64,000 nt of DNA from Bacteroidales bacterium (GCA_017464285.1 JAFUDT010000003.1:346600-410599), one strand, 5' to 3'. Numbered from the stretch's first letter, positions 48,381-57,044 are shown. Made by a program: numbers and translations. Notes: a model not told the origin generated them from the letters alone.

Positions 48381-48414
48381 AGAGCGCTGCCCGAACAGGG
48401 CGGCGCTCTTTTTT
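48381..48414. terminator. Bidirectional terminator, rng / CYTH gene
   Basis: AGAGCGC-GCCC and GGGC-GCGCTCT form a strong hairpin with a T6 run on the plus strand and an A-rich flank serving the convergent gene. Confidence 0.8.
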
Positions 48415-48432
48415 GACGGTCTGGCTCGTATT

Positions 48433-48903
48433 TTACCAGCTGCCGTAGGGATGCTTGCGCAGCATGACATTGTAGTAGCGCTGGTCTCCGGTCACTTCTT
48501 CACCCAGCCAGTCGGGCCGGGGGTAGGGAGCATCGGGCCGGGGAAGTTCCAACTCGGCGACAGTCAGTCCCTCGTTCTCTCCGTGAAAGACATCCACTTC
48601 GAAGACCATTCCACCGACTGGGACAAGATAGCGGGTCTTAAGAATCTGTCCCTGGAGCGTAAACTGCATCAGTTCACGGGCTTCCTCTATCAGGATGGGC
48701 TTTTCCCACTCGAAGCGTTCCAGCCCTCCTTTTTCGGAGGGTCCCTTAAAGGTCAGAAAAGCCTTGTCGTCGCTGATACGTACCCTGAGAGTCTTGCCCT
48801 CGCTGTCGAAGATCCAGGCCTGCTCTATGTCGTGCCGCCCGGTGGCCAGCTCCAGGAACTTTTGGCTGCGTACGAGGAATTTGCGCTCGGTTTCGGTGGC
48901 CAT
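48433..48903 (-). CDS. CYTH-domain protein (triphosphate tunnel fold)
   Basis: A 156-residue soluble protein. ETERKFLVRS near the N terminus is the CYTH ExExK motif. IFDSEGKTLRVRISDDKAFLTFKGPSEKGGLERFEWEKPI (in parts) gives the alternating basic strands, and VFEVDVFHGENEGLTVAELELP the acidic metal side. Members bind inorganic triphosphate or act as adenylate cyclase-like enzymes; for Bacteroidetes the physiological substrate is unknown. Its start overlaps the DUF3127 stop by one base (TGATG), so the two are coupled. Confidence 0.85.
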   Translation of the reverse strand: MATETERKFLVRSQKFLELATGRHDIEQAWIFDSEGKTLRVRISDDKAFLTFKGPSEKGGLERFEWEKPILIEEARELMQFTLQGQILKTRYLVPVGGMVFEVDVFHGENEGLTVAELELPRPDAPYPRPDWLGEEVTGDQRYYNVMLRKHPYGSW

Positions 48904-49286
48904 CAGAAGGGAAGATCGTCTTTGTCGTCGGCGGTATTGAAATCGGCCGGGGCCGCCATCTGTCCGAAGGCCGTCTGCGGCTGGCCGGCAGGAGCTGCGG
49001 CAGGAGCGGTGGCTCCCTGTGCATCGGCCTTGTCGATTCGCCAGGCATTGACGTTGGTGTAGTAGCGGCCGTTGTATTCGCGGCTTTCCACATCGAAGGA
49101 TACGATGACTTCCTGGTCGATCTCCAGGGGATATTGTTCGATCTTGTCGCCTCTGAGGCTGAAACACATCTGTTTGGGATAGCGGTCGCCGTATTCGAGG
49201 ACGTATTCCTGTCTCTGCCAGTTTCCGTTGCGGCCTTCACCGCTCTGCAGCGGCAGTTTCTTGATGATTTTTCCTTTGATTTCCAT
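48903..49286 (-). CDS. DUF3127 single-stranded-DNA-binding-like protein
   Basis: A 127-residue protein beginning MEIKGKIIKKLPLQSG. The OB-like fold shows in RQEYVLEYGDRYPKQMCFSLRGD and VIVSFDVESREYNGRYYTNVNAW (in parts). An alanine/proline-rich linker ends in DDKDDLPF, the same acidic tip as the SSB in this window. That suggests docking to the same repair partners. The ATG at 49286 starts at the conserved MEIKG; a longer frame upstream is not homologous. Confidence 0.85.
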   Translation of the reverse strand: MEIKGKIIKKLPLQSGEGRNGNWQRQEYVLEYGDRYPKQMCFSLRGDKIEQYPLEIDQEVIVSFDVESREYNGRYYTNVNAWRIDKADAQGATAPAAAPAGQPQTAFGQMAAPADFNTADDKDDLPF

Positions 49287-49358
49287 ATCTCTAATGTCTT
49301 TGATTCCGAAGAAAACACCCGAAGGGCTCAATGCCGTTTCGGGTGTGAATTCATAGGG

Positions 49359-49443
49359 CGGAGGAAGAGGGATTCGAACCCCCGGAACCTCTCAGTTCAA
49401 CGGTTTTCAAGACCGCCGCAATCGACCACTCTGCCATCCCTCC
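49359..49443 (-). tRNA. tRNA-Ser (anticodon TGA)
   Basis: Read on the minus strand, the acceptor GGAGGGA (49443-49437) pairs with TTCCTCC (49366-49360), discriminator G. The anticodon arm is CGGTCTTGAAAACCG with anticodon TGA. The T arm is GGGGGTTCGAATCCCTC. A long variable arm (about 15 nt) is typical of serine tRNA. CCA is not encoded. Confidence 0.93.
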
Positions 49444-49477
49444 TGAAATGACTGGCTCTCCAGCCAGTCAATCTGTG

Positions 49478-50029
49478 TTACTCGGCAGCGGGAGCTTCGG
49501 CTGCGGGAGCCTCTGCAGCTGCTTCAGCGGCGGCAGCCTCGGCAGCGGCGGCCTCTTCAGCTGCCTTCTTCTCGGCTATCTTCTTGGCCAGAGCTTCGGC
49601 TTTTGCTTTATGGACAGCTTCTTCTGCTTCCTTACGCTGTTTGGCCTTGATCTGCTCGGCTTCCCTCAGTTTGGAAGCGGTAGCGTTCAGGGCAGCCTGT
49701 TTGTTCTTTTTCCAGGCTTCGAAGCGCTTCTCGGCTTCTGCTTCGTCAAAAGCACCCTTGGCGACACCGCCCATAAGGTGTTTCCTGAGCATGACGCCTT
49801 CCCTGGAAAAGATGTTACGAACTGTGTCGGTGGGCTGTGCGCCTACACCCAGCCAATACAAAGCACGCTCGAAATTCAAATCTACTGTAGCAGGATTAGT
49901 GTTCGGATTGAACGAACCCAATCTTTCAATAAATTTACCATCACGTGGTGCCCTGCTGTCGGCTGCGACAATGTAGTAAAAAGCATAGCCTTTACGTCCA
50001 TGTCTCTGCAATCTAAGTTTTGTTGCCAT
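49478..50029 (-). CDS. rpsP: 30S ribosomal protein S16 with a long Ala/Glu tail
   Basis: A 183-residue protein; usual bS16 has about 80-100 residues. The N-terminal [39 protein letters not shown] and [20 protein letters not shown] (in parts) are standard S16. From about residue 100 a charged helical extension begins ([21 protein letters not shown]), ending in repeated [10 protein letters not shown] and PAAE units. Such tails are known in Bacteroidetes. A promoter lies at 50064-50094, and tRNA-Ser follows 35 nt downstream on the same strand. Confidence 0.93.
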   Translation of the reverse strand: MATKLRLQRHGRKGYAFYYIVAADSRAPRDGKFIERLGSFNPNTNPATVDLNFERALYWLGVGAQPTDTVRNIFSREGVMLRKHLMGGVAKGAFDEAEAEKRFEAWKKNKQAALNATASKLREAEQIKAKQRKEAEEAVHKAKAEALAKKIAEKKAAEEAAAAEAAAAEAAAEAPAAEAPAAE

Positions 50030-50063
50030 TGTGTTTGATTTAGTTGTTTTGCATTAGCGGCTG

Positions 50064-50094
50064 CAAAGGTAGTAATTTTATTTGTATCACCAAG
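50064..50094 (-). promoter_or_regulatory. Promoter of rpsP
   Basis: On the minus strand CTTG (50091-50094), a 19-nt spacer and TACCTTTG (50064-50071) match the consensus with one change. The rpsP-recA gap (50030-50449) also holds the recA promoter and AT-rich DNA; no gene is seen. Confidence 0.7.
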
Positions 50095-50323
50095 ATAGCC
50101 TCAGGTATTTTTCCCCGGTTTTTTTTCCGGAAAAGTGCCCGTCGGCATGCGAAAACTGCGAGACTTTTCGTAACTTGCCGTCTGGTCGGCGAGGGTCGGC
50201 CGGCTGGGAAGAAGCTGACATTATTTTTTTGTATAATGGTCTGACTGTGTTTGCCAAGCGTGCTTATTATTAATAATGAATTTACATAGGATAAACTAAT
50301 TATTAATTATTAACGTCTGCAAT

Positions 50324-50356
50324 CTTGCTCCTTTTCCGCCGGAGACCGTATCTTTG
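50324..50356 (+). promoter_or_regulatory. Promoter of recA
   Basis: CTTG (50324-50327), a 21-nt spacer and TATCTTTG (50349-50356) match the consensus. The 5-prime leader to the ATG is about 90 nt. An AT-rich block just upstream (TTATTAATTATTAAC, about 50301-50314) could act as an UP-like element. Confidence 0.7.
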
Positions 50357-50449
50357 TGCTGTCCGGACAATCCGCCACGACACCGCTCTGAAAACCCGGG
50401 AGTCGCGGCTGGGAAGTGAATAACAGTAACAGTTAAAAATCATACTACT

Positions 50450-51475
50450 ATGGCAAACGAAGAACAGAACGTACAGAAAGGGCCGTCGGCAGACAAGCTG
50501 AAAGCGCTGCAGATGGCCATGGAGAAAATTGAGAAGAACTACGGCAAAGGCTCCATCATGAAGATGGGCGACGACAAGATTGAAGATGTGCCCGTCATTT
50601 CCACCGGTTCGGTAAGCCTGAACATTGCCCTGGGGGTAGGCGGCTATCCAAGAGGACGCATTATCGAAATCTATGGTCCGGAATCTTCGGGTAAGACCAC
50701 CCTGGCTATCCATGCTATTGCCGAAGCACAGAAAAATGGCGGTATCGCAGCCTTTATCGATGCCGAACATGCCTTCGACCGTTTCTATGCCGAAAAGCTT
50801 GGGGTAGATGTTGAAAACCTCTGGATCTCACAGCCTGACAGCGGAGAGCAGGCCCTGGAAATCGCCGATCAGCTGATCCGCTCTTCGGCCGTGGACATCG
50901 TTGTCATCGACTCGGTGGCAGCCCTGACTCCCAAAGCTGAACTGGAAGGCGATATGGGAGACAACAAGGTCGGACTGCAGGCCAGGCTCATGTCGCAGGC
51001 GCTGCGCAAACTGACGGCCACCATCAGCAAGACCAACACCACCTGCATCTTCATCAACCAGCTGCGTGAGAAAATCGGTGTCATGTTCGGCAATCCCGAG
51101 ACGACTACCGGCGGCAACGCCCTGAAATTCTATGCCTCTGTCCGTCTGGACATCCGTCGCATCGGCCAGATCAAGGACGGCGATGAGGTCATCGGCAGCC
51201 AGACCCGTGTCAAGGTGGTCAAGAACAAGGTGGCACCTCCTTTCCGCAAGGCCGAGTTCGACATCATGTATGGCGAGGGTGTCTCCCGCGTGGGCGAACT
51301 GGTCGATATCGCCTCAGACATGGGTATCCTTAAGAAGAGCGGTTCGTGGTATTCCTACAACGAGACCCGTCTGGCTCAGGGCCGCGAGGCTGCCAAGGAC
51401 TGTCTGCGCGACAATCCCGAACTGGCCGAGGAAATCGAGGGCAAGATCTACGAAACTCTCAAAAAGAAGGACTGA
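50450..51475 (+). CDS. recA: Recombinase RecA
   Basis: A 341-residue recombinase and LexA co-protease. Walker [10 protein letters not shown] is near residue 75. [35 protein letters not shown] (here [14 protein letters not shown]), [20 protein letters not shown] (in parts) and [21 protein letters not shown] follow. The C-terminal domain is complete, ending with a basic patch. It is flanked by a clear promoter and terminator, so it stands as a single-gene unit. No LexA-type palindrome is obvious. Confidence 0.96.
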   Translation: MANEEQNVQKGPSADKLKALQMAMEKIEKNYGKGSIMKMGDDKIEDVPVISTGSVSLNIALGVGGYPRGRIIEIYGPESSGKTTLAIHAIAEAQKNGGIAAFIDAEHAFDRFYAEKLGVDVENLWISQPDSGEQALEIADQLIRSSAVDIVVIDSVAALTPKAELEGDMGDNKVGLQARLMSQALRKLTATISKTNTTCIFINQLREKIGVMFGNPETTTGGNALKFYASVRLDIRRIGQIKDGDEVIGSQTRVKVVKNKVAPPFRKAEFDIMYGEGVSRVGELVDIASDMGILKKSGSWYSYNETRLAQGREAAKDCLRDNPELAEEIEGKIYETLKKKD

Positions 51476-51493
51476 TCCCTCTCCCTGTCATAC

Positions 51494-51535
51494 AAAAGCG
51501 GGAACCTCCACAGAGATGAGGCTCCCGCTTTTTTT
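51494..51535 (+). terminator. Intrinsic terminator of recA
   Basis: AAAAGCGGGAACCTC and GAGGCTCCCGCTTT pair around a 10-nt loop, followed by T7. Confidence 0.85.
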
Positions 51536-51550
51536 GTGGCGGCATCAGCG

Positions 51551-51590
51551 CCGTCCTGACGGTCGTTTATCCGTCCTGACAGTCGTTTAT
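51551..51590. repeat. 20-bp tandem repeat, two copies
   Basis: CCGTCCTGACGGTCGTTTAT is repeated at once with one change (A for G in the middle). It sits between the recA terminator and the DUF5606 stop codon, ending on the stop itself. Each copy holds the partial inverted pair GTCCTGAC / GGTCG, so a small cruciform is possible. Confidence 0.6.
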
Positions 51591-52021
51591 CAGGCTTGCT
51601 CGCCACTTGGCTCCTGGTCTGCTGCCTGGGCTTCGCTGAAATCGTCGTTGCCGGTCCTGACGAGCAGGTTGTACCAGCTAACCAGTTTTTTCATGTCCGA
51701 TACGCGCACACGTTCCTTGTCGTAGGTGGGCAGGATTTCCTCCATGAGGGCTTTCATCTCCTCCTCACCGGCTTTCTTGACCTCCATCTCCAGAGGGGCG
51801 CCGGCATATTTCTCTTTCATCAGGGCAAACACTTCGCGCAGTGGCTTTTCCCCTTCATCGGTGTAAATGGCAATTTCTCCCAGCGAGACAACGCGGTCCT
51901 GATTGTAGGAAGGCATGCGCTTGCCGTCTTGCAGGGATTCGACGATGAGCATGTTCTTACCCTGGGAGAGCAGTTTATAAAGTCCGGGTTTGCCGGATAT
52001 GGACAAGATTTTCTGTAACAT
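51590..52021 (-). CDS. DUF5606 conserved Bacteroidetes protein
   Basis: A 143-residue soluble protein. MLQKILSISGKPGLYKLLSQGK and NMLIVESLQDGKRMPSYNQDRV are typical of DUF5606, found next to coaE or recA in the phylum. Helical segments follow (LREVFALMKEKYAGAP, EEEMKALMEEILPTYDKE). The C-terminal tail after residue 125 is acidic and disordered. Function is unknown. It lies 18 nt downstream of coaE on the same strand. Confidence 0.8.
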   Translation of the reverse strand: MLQKILSISGKPGLYKLLSQGKNMLIVESLQDGKRMPSYNQDRVVSLGEIAIYTDEGEKPLREVFALMKEKYAGAPLEMEVKKAGEEEMKALMEEILPTYDKERVRVSDMKKLVSWYNLLVRTGNDDFSEAQAADQEPSGEQA

Positions 52022-52039
52022 GAGATGTTTTTTTTACGG

Positions 52040-52618
52040 TTATACGATAATTTGTGATATGATATGCTGGATTTGGGGCAGCAGTGGGCTGACCTGGTCG
52101 TTGCAGACCACGTAGTCGGCCCGGCTGCAGATTTCCCGGTCGGACAACTGGCTGTCCATGCGCTCCCGGACCAACTGGGGAGTCATGCCCGGGCGTGTGA
52201 GGACCCGCTCAATTCGCAGGGGCTCGGGAGCACTGACGGCAATGACAGCGTCGAAACTCAAGCCCAGACAGCTCTGAAACAGGATGGCACTTTCCAGGAC
52301 GACCATCTCTGCCGTCTGAGCATCCCGCCACTTGACAAAGTCTTTTGCCACGAAGGGGTGGGTCAGGGCGTTGAGCTGCGCGAGCCGGTCGGGCCTGCCG
52401 AAAACTGCTGCTGCCAGGGCGGCGGTGCGGAGCCGGCCTCCTTGATAGATATCGTCGCCGTAGACCTGGCAAAGCGCCTTTTTCAGAGAGTCATCCTCGT
52501 GGTACAGTCTCTTGAGTTGCCCGTCGCAGTCATAAACGGGATAGCCCAGGGTCTGGAAGATCCTGGTCACGACCGATTTTCCACTTCCGATACCTCCTGT
52601 GACAGCGACGGTTTTCAT
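52040..52618 (-). CDS. coaE: Dephospho-CoA kinase
   Basis: A 192-residue cytosolic kinase for the last step of CoA synthesis. VTGGIGSGKSVVTRIF is Walker A with the following helix. YPVYDCDGQLKRLY holds the catalytic Asp, NALTHPFVAKDF and VVLESAILFQSC follow, and RPGMTPQLVRERMDSQLSDRE is the lid. Its start overlaps the ybbR gene stop by 4 nt. Together with coaX the window carries two CoA synthesis steps. Confidence 0.93.
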   Translation of the reverse strand: MKTVAVTGGIGSGKSVVTRIFQTLGYPVYDCDGQLKRLYHEDDSLKKALCQVYGDDIYQGGRLRTAALAAAVFGRPDRLAQLNALTHPFVAKDFVKWRDAQTAEMVVLESAILFQSCLGLSFDAVIAVSAPEPLRIERVLTRPGMTPQLVRERMDSQLSDREICSRADYVVCNDQVSPLLPQIQHIISQIIV

Positions 52619-53631
52619 AAGGGGCGGTTCTGAGGGTTTATTTCAATCAGACAGTCGGCTTTGTCCGGACTGAGGCGGATGCGGCTGACGTGGGCGGGGG
52701 CTTTACTCAGCAGGATGGGTTGCAACTCGCCCGGATGTTCTGTCAGATACTGATAGTCGATACTCAGTTCGAAGTCTTCTGCACTTAGGAAGGCATACTG
52801 GGAGACACCCACCAGGAACGACACCCGTATGCGGGCCGGGAAGGTGTGCAGGATGATACCTTGGGGCAGGTTCTTGCCCACGACGGGGAGTTCAAAGGAG
52901 GCTTCGGTATAGGCTTCGACAGGAATGGACACTTCCACCTGCCCGGGACTGAAACGGGCTCCGTCGATGCTCTGGATCTTCAGTACGGCCGTGGTCGTGT
53001 CGTTGAGATCCTTGAAGGTAACAGGCTCGGTCTCCACACAGCTCAGCGTGTCAAGTATGGCTGGAGGTGCAAAGACAGTCACCGTGGAAGGGGAGAGCAC
53101 AGGCTGTCCCGACAGCATGTACTGCGGAGCCGTTCCGATGCTGGCGTTCAGGTGCAGGGCGACTTCCCGGCTTTCTTTCTCGATGTAATAGATACGCAGG
53201 CTGTCGGGCTGGATGCGCATAATCTGTGCTTCCGGCCTGAGGGCCTGGGACAGGGCGGCCTCGTAGGCAGACAGGGGAATACGACTGACGCCTTCTGGAT
53301 TCTTCCAGCTCATCAGGTCGACCTCCAGGGGGTGCGATTTGCGATGAAAATGATAGCCGTAGAGATGCATACCTTTGTCGCGCACCGTGACTCGCACGTA
53401 GGGTGTCAGCTCGCCGGATATGGTTACACTCCCGGGCAGCTGCCGGTATTTCACCGGGTAGCTGATGACCGTCTCATTGACAGTCTGGGCGTTTTCCAGG
53501 AACCAAAACAGCGTGGCGATGAAAAAAAACAGCAGGAAAGTGAGAATCTCGCTTCTTTTGGCGCTCAACAGGAACCTGACTGTTTTCTTGAAATAGCGCC
53601 AGGTCCTTTTCCCGATACTGTTTTCCTTCAT
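52615..53631 (-). CDS. ybbR: YbbR-domain membrane-anchored protein (CdaR-like)
   Basis: A 338-residue protein with one N-terminal transmembrane helix (ILTFLLFFFIATLFWFLENA near residues 29-48) and an exported part. YPVKYRQLPGSVTISGELTPYVRVTVRDKG (in parts) matches a YbbR repeat; at least three such beta-rich repeats follow with LNASIGTAPQYMLSGQPVLSPSTVTVFAPPA as the third. In firmicutes YbbR/CdaR regulates a cyclic-di-AMP synthase; in this gene cluster its partner is unknown. It overlaps coaE and follows yajC by 18 nt. Confidence 0.85.
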   Translation of the reverse strand: MKENSIGKRTWRYFKKTVRFLLSAKRSEILTFLLFFFIATLFWFLENAQTVNETVISYPVKYRQLPGSVTISGELTPYVRVTVRDKGMHLYGYHFHRKSHPLEVDLMSWKNPEGVSRIPLSAYEAALSQALRPEAQIMRIQPDSLRIYYIEKESREVALHLNASIGTAPQYMLSGQPVLSPSTVTVFAPPAILDTLSCVETEPVTFKDLNDTTTAVLKIQSIDGARFSPGQVEVSIPVEAYTEASFELPVVGKNLPQGIILHTFPARIRVSFLVGVSQYAFLSAEDFELSIDYQYLTEHPGELQPILLSKAPAHVSRIRLSPDKADCLIEINPQNRPL

Positions 53632-53649
53632 GGCTGTTGAGTCGGGAGT

Positions 53650-53982
53650 TTATTTGGCAGTCTTTTTCTCTTCTTTTTGAGGAGCCGGCTGGGTGGCGGC
53701 GAAGACAGCCGATTTTTCGATGCGTACCCGGACATTTTCCGAGATTTCGACGATAAAGGAATCTTCCTTGACTTCACGGATCTTGCCGAAGATACCGCCG
53801 TTGGTGATGACCTTGTCGCCGGGTTTGAGGGCGGCCCGGGCTTTTTCGACTTCTTTCTGCTTTTTGGTCTGCGGACGGATCATGAACAGCCAGATAACCA
53901 GAAAAATCAACACGATAGGCAGCAGGCTGGTCATCATATTGCCCTGACCGGCGGTACTCTGTAATAAGATGTTCAAAATCAT
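53650..53982 (-). CDS. yajC: Preprotein translocase accessory subunit YajC
   Basis: A 110-residue inner-membrane protein. One helix (SLLPIVLIFLVIWLFMIRPQTKKQKE near residues 19-35) carries the RPQxKKQKE boundary motif. LKPGDKVITNGGIFGKIREVKEDSFIVEI (in parts) is the cytoplasmic beta domain. It joins SecDF and YidC. Position 21 nt after nusB places it in the nusB-yajC-ybbR-coaE operon. Confidence 0.93.
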   Translation of the reverse strand: MILNILLQSTAGQGNMMTSLLPIVLIFLVIWLFMIRPQTKKQKEVEKARAALKPGDKVITNGGIFGKIREVKEDSFIVEISENVRVRIEKSAVFAATQPAPQKEEKKTAK

Positions 53983-54003
53983 AGATCTGTTTTTAAAGGG
54001 TTA

Positions 54004-54930
54004 TCAGTTTTTGAATAATTTGTTCTCCTGTTTGAGCTGCTGTACGATGGTGTCGAGCGTACCGTTGATGAACAGGCCGCTCTTCTCGGTACTGAAAAGC
54101 TTGGCCAGGTCGATATACTCGTTGAAACTCACGTTGAGCGGGATGTCGGGAATGTCCATGATCTCGGCCAGTGCAATCTGCAGGATGAGCAGATCCATCA
54201 GGGCCAGACGTTCGAGTTCCCAGTTCTTGACCACGGACATGATGATGTCGCGGTAACGGGAACCGTTGATGATGGTGTTATGAAAGAGCTGCCGGGCAAA
54301 CTCCCTGTCGCTTTCGTCCTTGAACATGGGCAGCAGTGGCTGGTTGGCCGCCTGGCTCTCCTCGAAGCGCTTGATGGTCTTGATGACAAAGGAGATGACA
54401 ATGTCCAGATCGTCGTTCCAGTAGAGGCAGTGCTCTTCCAGTGCCTCGGCCAGCAGGTCGTTGTCGCTCAGGGTTTGTTTGAAGATCTTGCGCCAGAGCT
54501 CTTTGTCGTCTTCGTAGGAACAGGACTCGGCGGCCATGTATTCCGTGTAGGCCGGCGAGCCGGATATCTGATCGTAGAGCTGTTTGATGAGTCCTTCCTG
54601 CTGAGCCCAGGACAGGCTGTGGTTGTAGGCGAAGTGGTCGAGTTCGATATTGGCGGACAGCTGTCGGGCCAGACGGTTGTCGATGAAGCGGGTGTTGGGA
54701 TGCTGTTCTTCCGGAGTGGGGAGGTATTTGTTACGGCCCAGCTCGATACGCTCCGCGGCATAGTCTCTGATGGCCGGGATGAGCATCAGCAGGTAATGAT
54801 ACAGTTCGTAGCTTTTCTCCAGGCTGAGGTTGAACTCTTTTTCAACGGCACGGAGGTCTCTGTCACTGTTCTGATAGTAGGCGTAGGCCATCTGCAGCAC
54901 CTTGGAACGGATAAGAACGCGGTTGATCAT
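54004..54930 (-). CDS. nusB: Transcription antitermination factor NusB, long Bacteroidetes form
   Basis: A 308-residue protein, about twice E. coli NusB. The N-terminal half starts MINRVLIRSKVLQMAYAYYQN, an echo of the NusB first helix. The C-terminal half (from about residue 160) has the NusB core: LFHNTIINGSRYRDIIMSVV, LERLALMDLLILQIALAEI and PLNVSFNEYIDLAKLFSTEKS. The start is set at 54930 because a promoter -7 box lies just upstream (54954-54961), leaving a leader of about 20 nt. Longer in-frame starts would fall upstream of that box. Confidence 0.88.
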   Translation of the reverse strand: MINRVLIRSKVLQMAYAYYQNSDRDLRAVEKEFNLSLEKSYELYHYLLMLIPAIRDYAAERIELGRNKYLPTPEEQHPNTRFIDNRLARQLSANIELDHFAYNHSLSWAQQEGLIKQLYDQISGSPAYTEYMAAESCSYEDDKELWRKIFKQTLSDNDLLAEALEEHCLYWNDDLDIVISFVIKTIKRFEESQAANQPLLPMFKDESDREFARQLFHNTIINGSRYRDIIMSVVKNWELERLALMDLLILQIALAEIMDIPDIPLNVSFNEYIDLAKLFSTEKSGLFINGTLDTIVQQLKQENKLFKN

Positions 54931-54953
54931 CTCTATGGTCAAATAAAAACGTG

Positions 54954-54961
54954 CAAAGATA
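54954..54961 (-). promoter_or_regulatory. -7 box of the nusB operon promoter
   Basis: TATCTTTG on the minus strand matches TAnnTTTG. The divergent DUF3276 promoter lies 45 nt away, so the two regulate from one short region. Confidence 0.6.
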
Positions 54962-55005
54962 GCCATTTTTTTTCTGAGGATGATGGTGGAATCATAAAAA
55001 AGCTG

Positions 55006-55013
55006 TACTTTTG
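55006..55013 (+). promoter_or_regulatory. -7 box of the DUF3276 gene promoter
   Basis: TACTTTTG matches TAnnTTTG and lies 51 nt before the ATG. Confidence 0.6.
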
Positions 55014-55064
55014 CTTTTATTATTGAAGAGTCCTTGTGGTGTTTAAAACATAAAACCTGAATCA

Positions 55065-55379
55065 ATGGATTTTAATGCTGAAAGACCGGGAGATAAGAAG
55101 GAAATTATCTATACCCATGCCGTCAAGGCAGGAAAGAGAATCTATTATTTCGATGTGAAGCGCAGCCGCAACGGTGAGATGTTCCTGGCCATGACCGAAA
55201 GCAAGCGTGTGACGGGGGAAGGTGCAGATTCCCGGGACATCAGTTTCGAGAAACACAAGATCTTCCTCTATCAGGAGGATTTCGCTCATTTCACGGCCGC
55301 CCTGCAGGATGTCATGGGCTATATTGCAGCCTGTCAGGAGAAAGATGCCGAAAATTCGGCTGATGTCTTGACCGATTGA
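55065..55379 (+). CDS. DUF3276 / PUR-family nucleic-acid-binding protein
   Basis: A 104-residue protein resembling eukaryotic Pur-alpha repeats. EIIYTHAVKAGKRIYYFDVKRS and NGEMFLAMTESKR give the beta sheet, and KIFLYQEDFAHFTAALQDVMGY the helix. Such proteins bind single-stranded nucleic acid. It is transcribed divergently from nusB and precedes rplY, which has its own promoter inside the end of this gene. Confidence 0.85.
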   Translation: MDFNAERPGDKKEIIYTHAVKAGKRIYYFDVKRSRNGEMFLAMTESKRVTGEGADSRDISFEKHKIFLYQEDFAHFTAALQDVMGYIAACQEKDAENSADVLTD

Positions 55380-55398
55380 AAGATTTATACTACTTTTG
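55368..55398 (+). promoter_or_regulatory. Promoter of rplY
   Basis: TTG (55368-55370), a 20-nt spacer and TACTTTTG (55391-55398) fit the consensus. The -33 part lies within the last codons of the DUF3276 gene. The leader to the ATG is about 70 nt. Confidence 0.7.
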
Positions 55399-55476
55399 CG
55401 CCGCTTTTCAGCCCTGTGTGATGGGAGAATTTAAGCAGAGTATTTAAATTTTTGAGTAACACAAAACTATCAGACA

Positions 55477-56064
55477 ATGAAAACTATTGAATTGAATGCT
55501 GCTCCGAGAGCAGATTTCGGCAAGAAAGCCTCCAAGGGCATCCGCAAAAGCGGTGCTGTCCCCTGTGTCATGTACGGAGGCAAGTATGGCGAAGACGGTG
55601 CCATCCATTTTCAGATCAAGGAAGACGACCTGCGCGGTCTGCTCTATACCCCCGATGTCTATCTGGTCAATCTCACGCTCGACGGTAAGACCTACAAGGC
55701 TATCCTGAAAGAGACTCAGTTCCATCCGGTCAAGGATACCCCCCTGCACCTGGATTTCCTGGAAGTGTTCGATGACAAGCCCATCGTGGTCGAGCTGCCT
55801 GTCAAACTGAACGGTCTGGCTGCCGGTGTCCGCTCGGGCGGTAAGCTCAGCCTGGATATGCGTAAGCTCAGAGTCAAAGGTCTCTACAAGGACGTCCCCG
55901 AATGTCTCAACATCGATGTTACTTCACTGGAACTGGGTAAGACCATCCAGGTCGGTGCCTTGCATTTCGACAACCTGGAAGTGATGAACGCCAAGAACGC
56001 TGTCGTCTGCGCCGTCAAGCTGACCCGTGCCGCTCGTGGTGCCGCCGGTCAGGAAGAAGCCTAA
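55477..56064 (+). CDS. rplY: 50S ribosomal protein L25 (CTC form)
   Basis: A 195-residue 5S rRNA-binding protein with the long CTC C-terminal domain. RADFGKKASKGIRKSGAVPCVMYGG (in parts) is the RNA-binding loop. TQFHPVKDTPLHLDFLEV and VVELPVKLNGLAAGVRSGGKLS mark the second domain. The tail ARGAAGQEEA is short and acidic. It is followed after 7 nt by pth. Confidence 0.94.
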   Translation: MKTIELNAAPRADFGKKASKGIRKSGAVPCVMYGGKYGEDGAIHFQIKEDDLRGLLYTPDVYLVNLTLDGKTYKAILKETQFHPVKDTPLHLDFLEVFDDKPIVVELPVKLNGLAAGVRSGGKLSLDMRKLRVKGLYKDVPECLNIDVTSLELGKTIQVGALHFDNLEVMNAKNAVVCAVKLTRAARGAAGQEEA

Positions 56065-56071
56065 CTAGGAC

Positions 56072-56641
56072 ATGAAATACCTGATTGTCGGGTTGGGGAA
56101 TATCGGCGACGAATACAGCCATACCCGTCACAACATAGGATTCGACATATTGGACGCTTTTGCCAAAGCGTCCAATGTTGTTTTTGCCAAAGCCCGTTAC
56201 GGGGCCGTTTCCCAGTGCAGTTTGAAGGGGCGGCAACTGGTCTTGCTCAAACCTTCCACCTATATGAACCTGAGCGGCCAGGCGGTCCGTTATTGGCTTC
56301 AAAAGGAGAAAATCCCCATTGAGAATCTCTTGGTCGTCGTCGACGATATCGCCTTGCCTTTCGGACAGTTCCGTCTCAGGGGCGAAGGCAGCAGTGCGGG
56401 ACATAACGGACTGGGCAACATTGAGTTCGAGCTCGATACCGAAAAATATGCCCGCCTGCGTTTCGGGGTGGGCCACGACTTTGCCCAAGGCGGCCAGATC
56501 GACTATGTGCTTGGCCATTGGCCCGAAGAGCAGGCGGCCCTCCTGCCGCAACGCTTCTCCGTGGCCGTCGAAATCATCAAAGCCTTCTGCCTGTCGGGAC
56601 TGGATTTTGCCATGAACCATTATAATAAGAAAGGTATCTGA
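56072..56641 (+). CDS. pth: Peptidyl-tRNA hydrolase
   Basis: A 189-residue enzyme recycling peptidyl-t[25 protein letters not shown] holds the catalytic His. [45 protein letters not shown] (in parts) and [21 protein letters not shown] are standard. Length is normal. The start codon follows rplY, and hslR begins 4 nt after its stop. Confidence 0.94.
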   Translation: MKYLIVGLGNIGDEYSHTRHNIGFDILDAFAKASNVVFAKARYGAVSQCSLKGRQLVLLKPSTYMNLSGQAVRYWLQKEKIPIENLLVVVDDIALPFGQFRLRGEGSSAGHNGLGNIEFELDTEKYARLRFGVGHDFAQGGQIDYVLGHWPEEQAALLPQRFSVAVEIIKAFCLSGLDFAMNHYNKKGI

Positions 56642-56645
56642 GCCC

Positions 56646-57044
56646 ATGGCAACCGAAGTGCGCATCGACAAATGGCTGTGGGCAGTCCGCCTCTATAAGA
56701 CCCGTACCATCGCTGCCGAGGCCTGTCGCAAAGGGCAGGTAAGCCTGGGTGGTGTCAACCTGAAGCCTTCGCGCATGGTCAAGGTCGGGGAGGTAATCAG
56801 TGTGCGCAAGCCCCCGATTATTCTTTCTTTCAGAATATTGCAGGCTATCGAGAACCGGGTGTCCGCCAAGCTGGTGCCCGAGATGCTCGAAGATGTCACG
56901 CCGCCCGAACAGTACGAACTCTTGGAACTTTCCAAAATCGGCGGTTTTGTGGACCGCGCCCGGGGCACCGGCCGTCCTACCAAGAAAGAGCGCCGCGACC
57001 TGGACAGCTTCCTCTCCGACGATTTCTTCGACATCGGCGAGTGA
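56646..57044 (+). CDS. hslR: S4-domain RNA-binding heat-shock protein (Hsp15/HslR)
   Basis: A 132-residue protein. EVRIDKWLWAVRLYKTRTIAAEACRKGQVSLGG (in parts) is the S4 domain. NLKPSRMVKVGEVISVRKPP follows, and RARGTGRPTKKERRDLDSF is the Hsp15 basic end. It rescues nascent-chain-bearing 50S subunits in E. coli. It ends the rplY-pth-hslR operon before a terminator. Confidence 0.9.
   Translation: MATEVRIDKWLWAVRLYKTRTIAAEACRKGQVSLGGVNLKPSRMVKVGEVISVRKPPIILSFRILQAIENRVSAKLVPEMLEDVTPPEQYELLELSKIGGFVDRARGTGRPTKKERRDLDSFLSDDFFDIGE

Noticed and set aside
54931..55065. A longer nusB start
   Set aside because: The extension runs over the -7 box of its own promoter and into the divergent promoter.
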